Part shown: positions 9,206 to 16,873 of the stretch, one piece after another
Layout of the letters: every line of letters begins with the position of its first letter
Position numbering within the stretch: position 1 is the first letter of the stretch
NCBI GenBank assembly: GCA_000433455.1
Contig: HF992500.1
Coordinates: 27,906 to 91,905 of the forward strand
From: Mycoplasma sp. CAG:877
Lineage (GTDB): Bacteria > Bacillota_I > Bacilli_A > RF39 > UBA660
Direction: 5' to 3'
Length of the DNA: 64,000 bases
Made by a program: the position numbers and the translations under genes
Notes under the pieces: generated by a model
The model's input: the letters and a program-made list of their open reading frames with translations, nothing else
The model's database searches: none
What the model was told of the DNA's origin: nothing

Positions 9206-9223
9206 TATGATTACTTGTTCATA
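9206..9223. promoter_or_regulatory. Probable operator of the zinc regulator
   Basis: Inverted repeat TATGA-N8-TCATA, an 18-base near-palindrome. It lies between the -10 box and the ribosome site of the regulator gene, covering the expected transcription start. Spacing and sequence resemble known SmtB/CzrA sites (TGAA..TTCA type). Confidence 0.65.
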
Positions 9224-9228
9224 CATTC

Positions 9229-9257
9229 ATAATAATATATGTATATGTTTAAGTCAA
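9229..9257 (-). promoter_or_regulatory. Sigma-A promoter of the regulator-ATPase operon
   Basis: Minus strand: -35 TTGACT (9252-9257), 17-base spacer, -10 TATTAT (9229-9234). It directly follows the terminator of the upstream gene. Confidence 0.8.
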
Positions 9258-9284
9258 GAAAAAAAGTATCATAATGGATACTTT
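9258..9284 (-). terminator. Terminator behind the LPLTG remnant
   Basis: Stem AAAGTATC/GATACTTT (8 bp, 9263-9270 with 9277-9284) with a 6-base loop. A T-run on the minus strand runs straight into the -35 box of the next promoter. Confidence 0.75.
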
Positions 9285-9300
9285 ACGTATAGTTAGTCTT

Positions 9301-9585
9301 TTATTTGCAGTTATGTTTTTTATTATATGTTACAAAAGCTATTGTAGATATTGTTATTAGTAATAGACCTATTCCGATATGAATAATAATTCCAGAGCCT
9401 CCTGTTAAAGGTAGACTTCCTGCTTCTGGCACTTCTATTTCTACTTTGTAATAACCATCTGTTGTGCTTGCTACTGAGCCCGATATCTTTACTTTCATTG
9501 ATGTTGTTGGGGCAAGACTATATCCTGATTTTGCTTTGGTATTTTTATCTATATTGATTATACTAATTTTTTTTGGTTTCTTCAA
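9301..9585 (-). pseudogene. C-terminal remnant of an LPxTG-anchored surface protein
   Basis: The 94-codon frame has only a TTG as possible start and no ribosome site. A TAA stands in frame just upstream, and the region before it is filled by an intact unrelated membrane gene. The translated part has a short beta-rich stretch (DGYYKVEIEVPEAG) and then a textbook sorting signal: LPLTG, a hydrophobic helix (about 20 residues) and a basic tail ending in KKHNCK. This is how SpaA-type pilins and other sortase substrates end. The signal peptide and nearly all of the body are missing, so it is most likely the relic of a deleted pilin or adhesin. A working short gene is less likely. Confidence 0.7.
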
Positions 9586-9620
9586 TATTTTTTATTGGAC
9601 ATTTTACGTAAATATGAATA

Positions 9621-10214
9621 TTAAAGTAAAATTATCATTCTAATTAGTTGGATAATAGTTGATAGAATAAAAACTTTTGATATAAACATTATATTATTTA
9701 AGTATTTAGTTATGTATTTGTTATCATCTTTTACTAAGTCTATAGCTTTAGTATTTAGATTAGATAGGATATTTTGATATATTAAAATTATTATGAATAT
9801 AATAATACCAATTTTCGCATCCATACTTGTTTTTATTACTAAAGTTATAACAAGTGAAATTATAGGAGTAAAACTTAAATAGTAAAAATATGGTATTACT
9901 TTACTTAGATATTCAAGAGATGATTCTTTTAATTTAGAATAACCTGATAATAAATAAGCGATGCTTAGAGAAAAATATGATTTAGAAGAATAAGTTTTTT
10001 CTTTTAATTTTATTATTTTTCTTTTTAATTGATACTTGTTTAAAGGATTATCTTTACTTTCTACAAGACGAAGACCATTATCATCTTTAGTTAATCTTAT
10101 TACGGCTTCAGAAGCTGTTTCTTGACCATTTTTGCTAGTTAGAGATGAGATAAATATCAAGATATAACATAAGAGTGTTAGAACGATGCTTATGATTAAT
10201 AAAATAGTAGACAT
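9621..10214 (-). CDS. Membrane protein of unknown function
   Basis: A 197-residue protein. I start it at the ATG 10212-10214 because AGGAG stands 8 bases upstream, inside the end of the YfhO gene. It has an N-terminal membrane helix (about 1-20), a basic middle segment (about 40-80) and two or three further helices (about 105-190), with no recognised domain. Being the last gene of the operon that holds YfhO, it might assist that enzyme, but this rests on position alone. Confidence 0.7.
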   Translation of the reverse strand: MSTILLIISIVLTLLCYILIFISSLTSKNGQETASEAVIRLTKDDNGLRLVESKDNPLNKYQLKRKIIKLKEKTYSSKSYFSLSIAYLLSGYSKLKESSLEYLSKVIPYFYYLSFTPIISLVITLVIKTSMDAKIGIIIFIIILIYQNILSNLNTKAIDLVKDDNKYITKYLNNIMFISKVFILSTIIQLIRMIILL

Positions 10215-10215
10215 A

Positions 10216-12726
10216 TTACTTTCTCCTTTCAATGATTAATAAAGATATAAAACTAATTAGACCTAGGAAACTTAGGATTAGTCCTTCTTTTTGTAATGGG
10301 GACTTATATACTATTTTTATATTATGATTACCTTTAGGTAATTTAAATCCTAAGAAAGATTTATTTACAATTTGCTTGTCCACTACTTTATTATCAACAA
10401 ATACTTTGAAGCCTTCATCATATGGAATACTTGTAACAAAGTAACCAGATTCTTTCATATCTATAGTTCCTTCTATGTTATCTCCTAAACTTTTATCTTT
10501 GTTTGCTACAAAAGTACTTTGTTTATCTATTACTTTAGAGATATCTTTGTAATTTAGTTTGTATGTTTCAATACTACCTATTTTATAAGTTCCTTTATTG
10601 AATTTTAGAACTAGACTATTTAGATCATTATTACTTGATATAACATAATGGAAGATATTGTTGTTGTTTTTATAAGTCCATGTTTTACAAGTTCTTACGT
10701 TACTAATATTGTTGATAGTTATACGAAGATCTCCTTCTTTACAACTTTGTTCATTTAGAAGTTCAATATTTAAAATTAAGATATCATCTTTTAGAGGAGA
10801 AGATAAATCTAAGATTAATTTACCATTTTCTTTACTTTTAATTAAAAGATAATCTTTCTTTTGTTTTATAGTTAGATTTTCTTGTTTAGAGATAGTTGCT
10901 TCTAAATTGATCTTTTTAGTTATTTTAGACTTAGTATAATTTGTTTTATCTTTGGTTACTACTCCAGATAAAAGTTTTTCAATATTTTCTGGATATGATA
11001 ATTTATCAAACTCTTCTTCATTAGTTATTTTATTAGTACCATAAAATAGTGGTAAGACATTATCATTTTTATAGAAGTTTTTAGTTATTTTTTCATAGCC
11101 TACAGGAGCATTGTCTTCAGAATAGATGTACTTGATACCCATAAATACTTGAAATAAAATATCATTATTTTGAGCAAGCATTAAGTTATTTCTATAAGAT
11201 AGAGCATTTTTAAAAGTATTTTTATAAAACTCTGTATAAAGAGGATTTGATACTGATGAATATACTGAGTTTTGATTATAACCTATTTCATATATTTCAT
11301 TTATATTTTGAAGAGTGTTGTTTAAATTATTAAAACGAACTATGTCTTTTTCTTGTGATAGAATCTTTTTTATATTGGTTGTTAGTTCAGTATTTTGATT
11401 TTGAATAGGAACATAAGTATCGTTGTAATTTGAAATGTTGAAGGTAATAATCGGTACTAGTATTAGTAAGAATATAGTTAGTTTTTCCTTTATTTTTGAA
11501 GTGTTATATAAGTAGATTGTGATGTTAAATAAAAGTAAGTCTAAGTAAATTGCTGGATTATCATATCTTGTGATTATAGATAATATGACTAGTATTATAG
11601 ATATGATTAAAATATTCTTTTGAGGTATTTTTTTAGATAATAATGCCTCAATAAATTGATATAGTAAAAGACATACTATTGGGATAAAGGGAATAAATAC
11701 TTTATTTCTAAAATATAAGTTACCATTTAAAAGATAGACAACTATAGGTATATTTAGTAATACTATTAAAGTAATACTTAGAAATAAGTTATGTTTCTTT
11801 TTGGATAATAGTCCTAGTATAACTGAGATGACACTTATAATAGTTAGTCCCATTGTATAGTTACTATATAAGTAGGCATCAACGTTAAATTTAGGAATTA
11901 ATCTTGATAAAAAATAGATGTTTGTTGTGGTGGGAAGTTTTGTAGTACGTCCAGTTTTTAAAGTATAGAAAGTTGGTAAAAGTAAGACTGAAGCTGATAC
12001 TATAGCAATTATGATTGGAATTAAAAATAGAGATCCTTTCTTTAGGAAGTCTTTTAGATTGACTGTAGGATTTAATTCTAAGTAGCGGTATACTGCATAG
12101 ATACAAATTACTATAATACTTGGTATTGAATAATAGTAACTAATCATAATTATCATAAAAATAGAAAAAGCTACTAGAGACATCTTTCCTTTTTCTAAAT
12201 ATTTATCTACTCCAATTAGGGCTAAAAATAAAAATGGTAAATAGTTTACAAACATAAAGTGTTTATGTAAGTGAAATAATATTGGAGCAGAAAAAATAAT
12301 AAACATAGTTGTTAGAAAAGCTACTTTTTTAGTAGTTTTTGTTTTAAAAAAATAATATGATATTAAACCAGCACTTATAAAAATAATACCATTTAGAGTT
12401 ATTATATAATCTTTCATACTTACGAATGGTAATAAGTAAGATATTAAAAGTAAGGGGTTTAAAAGACCATAATAAGAAAAGTTATAAATATTTTGACCGG
12501 CTCCGATAGAGAGAGCAAAACTTGGAAATAAGTTTAGAGTTTTATAAAAGAGTTTTCTAAAGTAGTCTGGAAATATTATATGTTGAGTAGACCAATCGAT
12601 ACTACTTCCAAAAATAGAATTATCTGGTATTACTAGGAAAATTAAAAGTATAGAGAGAATAGTTATTATAAGATAGTTATAATCAAAATCTTTATTTTTT
12701 CTTTTATTCACTTTTAGTCTTAACAC
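10216..12726 (-). CDS. YfhO-family polytopic membrane protein (GT-C-like)
   Basis: An 836-residue protein. The N-terminal 420 residues contain about 11-13 membrane helices, with the first at 18-36 followed by the external loop GSSIDWSTQHIIFPDYFRK that carries acidic/aromatic residues typical of GT-C enzymes. A long extracytoplasmic part follows, ending in DEGFKVFVDNKVVDK and PKGNHNIKIVYKSP, the usual YfhO C-terminal beta domain, and then a last helix. YfhO proteins glycosylate lipoteichoic acid in Bacillus and Listeria using lipid-linked sugars (known for the family); the same job here is inferred. The start overlaps the TSCPD gene by 23 bases, and a GTG at 12711 is an alternative start. Confidence 0.85.
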   Translation of the reverse strand: MLRLKVNKRKNKDFDYNYLIITILSILLIFLVIPDNSIFGSSIDWSTQHIIFPDYFRKLFYKTLNLFPSFALSIGAGQNIYNFSYYGLLNPLLLISYLLPFVSMKDYIITLNGIIFISAGLISYYFFKTKTTKKVAFLTTMFIIFSAPILFHLHKHFMFVNYLPFLFLALIGVDKYLEKGKMSLVAFSIFMIIMISYYYSIPSIIVICIYAVYRYLELNPTVNLKDFLKKGSLFLIPIIIAIVSASVLLLPTFYTLKTGRTTKLPTTTNIYFLSRLIPKFNVDAYLYSNYTMGLTIISVISVILGLLSKKKHNLFLSITLIVLLNIPIVVYLLNGNLYFRNKVFIPFIPIVCLLLYQFIEALLSKKIPQKNILIISIILVILSIITRYDNPAIYLDLLLFNITIYLYNTSKIKEKLTIFLLILVPIITFNISNYNDTYVPIQNQNTELTTNIKKILSQEKDIVRFNNLNNTLQNINEIYEIGYNQNSVYSSVSNPLYTEFYKNTFKNALSYRNNLMLAQNNDILFQVFMGIKYIYSEDNAPVGYEKITKNFYKNDNVLPLFYGTNKITNEEEFDKLSYPENIEKLLSGVVTKDKTNYTKSKITKKINLEATISKQENLTIKQKKDYLLIKSKENGKLILDLSSPLKDDILILNIELLNEQSCKEGDLRITINNISNVRTCKTWTYKNNNNIFHYVISSNNDLNSLVLKFNKGTYKIGSIETYKLNYKDISKVIDKQSTFVANKDKSLGDNIEGTIDMKESGYFVTSIPYDEGFKVFVDNKVVDKQIVNKSFLGFKLPKGNHNIKIVYKSPLQKEGLILSFLGLISFISLLIIERRK

Positions 12727-12958
12727 TTTCTAAAGCTTTAGAAAATTGATCAGCACATGATGTGTTTCTAAAACCACATTTTATTCCAGATAATTTTTTT
12801 ATAACATCCTCTACTTTTTCTCCTTCTACTAGTTTGCTTACGGCTTTTAAGTTACCGTTGCAACCACCAGTGAAGGTTACATTATAGATGTGATCGTTTT
12901 CAATATCAAAATCTATATTAGTAGAACATGTACCTTTTGTTTTATAACTGTATTTCAT
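12704..12958 (-). CDS. TSCPD-domain protein (TIGR03905 family)
   Basis: An 84-residue small cytoplasmic protein. It shows GTCSTNIDFDI near the start, FTGGCNGNLKAVSKLVEG in the middle, and IKCGFRNTSCADQFSKAL near the end. These Cys-containing blocks are those of the TSCPD family, related to a C-terminal domain of adenosylcobalamin-dependent ribonucleotide reductases. The stand-alone form is of unknown function. It sits in the middle of the operon between two membrane-protein genes. The RBS is GAGGAGTG, 6 bases before the ATG. Confidence 0.88.
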   Translation of the reverse strand: MKYSYKTKGTCSTNIDFDIENDHIYNVTFTGGCNGNLKAVSKLVEGEKVEDVIKKLSGIKCGFRNTSCADQFSKALESVKTKSE

Positions 12959-12971
12959 ATTAACACTCCTC

Positions 12972-13667
12972 TTATTCTGTTTTTGGTTTAGTATATTTTT
13001 TTAAGACATCATCAATTATATCATCAACATCATCTACTATTTTGTCTTTATCAAAAATAGTAAATACAAATAGTCCTAGTAGGACAAAAATTAGTAATAG
13101 TATTATAAATAATGGAACAGAGAAAGTATCAGTTCTAGCAATTGTTGTATCTAGATAACTATTTGTTAAGTAGTTGTCAAAGTTTTCTTCATTTATAACT
13201 ATTTCATTTTCAGCTGGCATAAAGTTAGGAAGGTTTTTGATTGCTAGAGCTTTTAACTCTGTGTTTATTACGACTGGGTACCCATACACTTTGATAGGAG
13301 TTGGTTCTTTTGTTGTTCTTTCATAAGTATAGTCAATTATGTCTTTAAACTTAGAATAGTCACTATCATTTATAGATATTAAGTATGTATGCCAAGCTCC
13401 AGTATCTTCTTTTTCAATTACAAAGTGAATTGATTTTTTATTTGTGGAATAGTAAGCAAACTTTTCAGACATTCTTGATACTTCAATGTATGAATATTCA
13501 TCAGCTTTAGTTATTTTTTCCCAAGGCTTTATCTCTTCTTTTTCTTGGAATATTTTATAGGCACATACTGATAAGACTGTCATGGCAATTAGGTAGACTA
13601 AACATAAAAACAGTTTTATGAATATTCTTTTTTCACTCTTTTTCTTTTTGTTCTTTTTTTTACTCAT
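12972..13667 (-). CDS. Membrane protein with extracytoplasmic domain, unknown family
   Basis: A 231-residue protein. A Lys-rich cytoplasmic start (residues 1-14) is followed by a membrane helix (about 17-37), an external domain of about 130 residues (about 38-172), a second helix (about 180-204) and an acidic tail with DDVDDIIDDVLKKY. I do not recognise the domain. Its position suggests membrane or envelope work with the neighbouring DUF2238-like and YfhO genes. The spacing to the neighbours is 13 and 21 bases, so it belongs to the same operon. Confidence 0.72.
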   Translation of the reverse strand: MSKKKNKKKKSEKRIFIKLFLCLVYLIAMTVLSVCAYKIFQEKEEIKPWEKITKADEYSYIEVSRMSEKFAYYSTNKKSIHFVIEKEDTGAWHTYLISINDSDYSKFKDIIDYTYERTTKEPTPIKVYGYPVVINTELKALAIKNLPNFMPAENEIVINEENFDNYLTNSYLDTTIARTDTFSVPLFIILLLIFVLLGLFVFTIFDKDKIVDDVDDIIDDVLKKYTKPKTE

Positions 13668-13688
13668 TTAACTACACCTCGATATGTA

Positions 13689-14483
13689 TTAACTCTTCTG
13701 TTCTTTCTTTTTAGGACTTAGGATAAACTTTTCAGCTAACTTGTATTGGTCTCTATTTTTGATATATAGATATCCTATTATTGAAAATACGATTGCTCCT
13801 ACAAAATTTACAAATAGGTCTTTCATAGTATCTATTAGTCCAATATCTAAATAACCATTTTCTATTACTGTTTCTCTGGTATTATTATCACTATAGACAA
13901 TTGTTTTGTTTATATTGTCAACTACTATGGGGATATTGGCACCTGATTGGTTTAGGGTTACTGATGAGACTTTTGTTACGATACGATCTTTTTGCATATC
14001 TTTATTTAGAACTCTATCAATTGAGAACTCAGAAAATTCCCAAAGTATACCAATTGTCATAGAAAAACAAATTGATACTAGGGCTACAAATGATGCTGAC
14101 ATATCCATGTGAACATATTTATTTCTATTTAAAATATCAATTAGAGAAAAACCAATAGCAGCACAGATAAAACCATTTATAGTATGAAGCATACTATCCC
14201 ACTCTTTAATAAGTCCATAGAAATTAGAAATCTCACCTAATATTTCAGAGGCAAAGATAAACATATAAACTATTATTTCTAGAGTTGATGGTAATTCAAT
14301 ATTAAATTTTTCAGATATTAGACCAGGTAATGTAAATAATACTAAAGTTAGAACACACAGTAAAACGTTTTCCCAGTTACCTTTCATACCTTGAGCAACC
14401 ATACAAACAATTACTAAAAATCTTAATAATAGATAAGTTATAAGAGTTTGTTTTGGTTTATTAATTTTCTTTTTTAACTTCAT
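13689..14483 (-). CDS. DUF2238-like membrane protein
   Basis: A 264-residue protein with about seven membrane segments: five before residue 155, then a loop of roughly 60 residues, then a last helix near 225-245. The block KEWDSMLHTINGFICAAIGFSLIDILN matches the WD-x-MLH-x2-GF core of DUF2238 (YjdF-like) proteins, and WEFSEFSIDRVL is the second typical block. The function of the family is unknown. It lies 8 bases after the diacylglycerol kinase-like gene. Confidence 0.78.
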   Translation of the reverse strand: MKLKKKINKPKQTLITYLLLRFLVIVCMVAQGMKGNWENVLLCVLTLVLFTLPGLISEKFNIELPSTLEIIVYMFIFASEILGEISNFYGLIKEWDSMLHTINGFICAAIGFSLIDILNRNKYVHMDMSASFVALVSICFSMTIGILWEFSEFSIDRVLNKDMQKDRIVTKVSSVTLNQSGANIPIVVDNINKTIVYSDNNTRETVIENGYLDIGLIDTMKDLFVNFVGAIVFSIIGYLYIKNRDQYKLAEKFILSPKKKEQKS

Positions 14484-14491
14484 ATTACTTC

Positions 14492-15418
14492 CTACTCTTC
14501 CTTAAATAATCTATTTATATTTTCTTTGGGTAATAACATTTTCATTTTTCCTGTTACATTAAAGTTTAAAACATGCTTTGAAGTTTTATACTCTTCTCCA
14601 TCTATACACCATGACACTTTAGGTGGATCAAGAAATTCTAACTCAAAATTATCTGTTTGATAATATGTAACATTAGAAATATTTTTTAGACCATAACGAC
14701 TTAATTCAAAGAAGGCTTTTAACATATCTTTTTTATTTTTTAGTGGTACTAAGGCTACTTCAAACATGCCATCATTTAGTTTTATATCTTCACAATAAAT
14801 ATCATTCATACCAGCAACACGTGATGAGTTTGTTATAAAAAAGTAAGCATAATTTCCGGTGTACTCTTTACCCTCTATTCTATATTTAATGTTATAAGTA
14901 TGGATACTATTTCTAAGTTGTTTTAAACCATAGATGATATAGGCTATTTTTCCATACTTCTTTTTTAGTTCTCTTGGAGTATTATAAGACATATCAATGT
15001 AGTCTCCTAGACAGCAAACGTAAATAAATGGTTCATCATTCATGTAGCAGATATCAATTGTTTTTATAGTTCCTGATAAAATTAATTCTAAATTTTTTAT
15101 ATAATCACTATTTAGTCCATACATGTGACCTACATCGTTTGTTGTTCCCATAGGAAGATTTGCTAAAGTTAGTTTTTTAGTTCTAGCCATATTTCCAGTA
15201 ACAACTTCATTTAACGTACCATCGCCACCGGCGCTTATTACTAGATCTATGTCATTCGGAAGATTCTTTACTATTTCTGTAGCATCTTTAGGTTGTTTTG
15301 TGTATTTTATTTCGGCGTCATAACCATATTTTCGTAAAATATCATAAAAGTTCTTTTTACTACCAATGCTTTTTATTTTACCTGATTCAGGATTCATAAT
15401 AATAGCACATTTTTTCAT
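14492..15418 (-). CDS. Diacylglycerol/lipid kinase (DgkB/YegS family)
   Basis: A 308-residue cytoplasmic lipid kinase. KKCAIIMNPESGK starts the DAGK catalytic domain, and VISAGGDGTLNEVVTG is the GGDGT nucleotide-binding loop. LPMGTTNDVGHMYG, SRVAGMNDI and a C-terminal SWCIDGEEY block complete the fold. DgkB returns diacylglycerol from lipoteichoic acid synthesis to phosphatidic acid. The LTA synthase in this window provides the matching source of diacylglycerol. A more upstream ATG at 15430 touches the GGGAG site directly, so the ATG at 15416-15418 with a 12-base spacing is preferred. It is the first gene of the operon that runs to 9621. Confidence 0.9.
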   Translation of the reverse strand: MKKCAIIMNPESGKIKSIGSKKNFYDILRKYGYDAEIKYTKQPKDATEIVKNLPNDIDLVISAGGDGTLNEVVTGNMARTKKLTLANLPMGTTNDVGHMYGLNSDYIKNLELILSGTIKTIDICYMNDEPFIYVCCLGDYIDMSYNTPRELKKKYGKIAYIIYGLKQLRNSIHTYNIKYRIEGKEYTGNYAYFFITNSSRVAGMNDIYCEDIKLNDGMFEVALVPLKNKKDMLKAFFELSRYGLKNISNVTYYQTDNFELEFLDPPKVSWCIDGEEYKTSKHVLNFNVTGKMKMLLPKENINRLFKEE

Positions 15419-15447
15419 GAATAGGTTCATCTCCCTTCGATAGATAT

Positions 15448-15456
15448 ATTATACCA
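15448..15456 (-). promoter_or_regulatory. Extended -10 promoter of the lipid kinase-YfhO operon
   Basis: Minus strand TGGTATAAT with the TG extension. It lies about 30 bases before the gene, and no good -35 box is seen. Confidence 0.6.
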
Positions 15457-15528
15457 TTTATTTAAAAATTTACTAGTGGTATAAGAAAGTTGAGGTTTTT
15501 GAAGAAAGTATTGGTTAGTTGAATGTTC

Positions 15529-15602
15529 TAATATGTTAAGTTTTTGACGTTTTTTAACATATTAGTTTGATATGTTAAGTTTTTGATACTTTTTTAACAT
15601 AT
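15529..15602. repeat. Two tandem inverted repeats in a divergent intergenic region
   Basis: The 312-base gap between the lipid kinase and the acyltransferase has no gene. It holds TAATATGTTAA (15529-15539) paired with TTAACATATTA (15554-15564). A second copy pairs ATATGTTAA (15570-15578) with TTAACATAT (15594-15602). Both have T-rich loops containing TTTTTGA, so a unit of about 40 bases is duplicated. Confidence 0.8.
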
Positions 15603-15730
15603 TAGTTTTGTTTTACACTTATTTATATTTATTATTTATGGTGGATTGCTAAGGAATTTTTATTTAATATATTTTAGTATTTTAATTATAGTTTTTGTTT
15701 GATATACTTTATTATAGAGGGTGGTTTGTT

Positions 15731-16783
15731 ATGATAAATAAAAATAATAGTCAAAGGGACTATAATATGGACTTACTTAGAATACTTGCTTCTCTTATGG
15801 TTATTGTTATTCATGTTTCTGCTTACAATTTCCTTGATATACCAACTAAAAGTATAGAATGGCTTAGTTATGATATGTATGATAGTATAGTTAGAAGCGC
15901 GGTTCCTATATTTTTAATGATTTCTGGGGCATTCTTTTTAAATGATAAAATACAAAATAATTTGAAAAAATTATATACTAAAAATATTTTTAAGCTGTTT
16001 TTGGTATTTGTTATTTGGTCTTTTATATATGCTACATTTTGTGTTTTTACTAAAAGAATTGATAGTAATAACTTTTTAGGTTCTATTATAGCAGGACATT
16101 TTCATTTATGGTTTATACCTATTATAATAGGCATTTATATTATTTCACCCTTTATATATAGATTTGTAAAAAATAGTGATGAGAAAATTTTTAAGTACTT
16201 TTTAATTATCTTTATTAGTGCTACTTTATTAAAGACTATTTCATATTTACAATTTTTGCCTTGTTATGAATATATTACACTATTTTTAGGGTTATTACCT
16301 ATAGATATCATTTGTAAGCATTATAGTTATTTTATATTAGGATATTTCTTATACAATTATGATGTTTCAAAAAAATTCACTAAAACTATTTATATTCTTT
16401 CTGTAATTAGTATTTTTCTATGTTTTATAGGATGTTACATATTATCTAGATATTTGGGTTATAATAATTCTGATTTAATGAGTGGATTTTCTATATTTAC
16501 AGTTATTGAAGCAATAGGACTATTCTTGTTTTTTAAGAATCATAGTTTTGATAGTAAAAGTGTTTTTAGTAAAAGAGTCGCAGATATTGCGAATTGTACG
16601 TTAGGTATTTATGTGATTCATATGTTAGTATTGTATATATTATTTGATTGTAATCTTATTCAAATTAGATCTTTTAATACAATTTTATCTGTACCTATTA
16701 TTTCTATATTGATATTTGTTATATCTTTAGTAATTGTTTACTTAATTAAGAAAATAAAATTTATTGGAAAATGGTTGTTTTAA
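15731..16783 (+). CDS. Acyltransferase 3 family membrane protein
   Basis: A 350-residue protein with about 10 membrane helices. The N-terminus has DYNMDLLRILASLMVIVIHVSAY with the conserved His of the AT3 family, then FLMISGAFF. Further blocks are HLWFIPIIIGIYIISPFI and CTLGIYVIHML. AT3 proteins move acyl groups, often acetyl, onto sugars of envelope polymers. The start is set by AGAGGGTGG, 7 bases before the ATG at 15731; an upstream ATG at 15695 has no such site. It is a single gene on the strand opposite to the surrounding locus and ends at a 12-bp bidirectional terminator. No SGNH domain is attached. Confidence 0.88.
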   Translation: MINKNNSQRDYNMDLLRILASLMVIVIHVSAYNFLDIPTKSIEWLSYDMYDSIVRSAVPIFLMISGAFFLNDKIQNNLKKLYTKNIFKLFLVFVIWSFIYATFCVFTKRIDSNNFLGSIIAGHFHLWFIPIIIGIYIISPFIYRFVKNSDEKIFKYFLIIFISATLLKTISYLQFLPCYEYITLFLGLLPIDIICKHYSYFILGYFLYNYDVSKKFTKTIYILSVISIFLCFIGCYILSRYLGYNNSDLMSGFSIFTVIEAIGLFLFFKNHSFDSKSVFSKRVADIANCTLGIYVIHMLVLYILFDCNLIQIRSFNTILSVPIISILIFVISLVIVYLIKKIKFIGKWLF

Positions 16784-16820
16784 AATGAATTTATATATAT
16801 AAATTTAGCGATAAAGATAA

Positions 16821-16848
16821 TAAAAGAATGACTTTTGTCATTCTTTTA
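16821..16848. terminator. Bidirectional terminator between convergent genes
   Basis: Perfect 12-bp stem TAAAAGAATGAC/GTCATTCTTTTA with loop TTTT. It has A-rich and T-rich flanks and serves the acyltransferase (plus) and the glycosyltransferase operon (minus). Confidence 0.9.
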
Positions 16849-16873
16849 GGTTGTATTAAAGTACTTAAACTTT

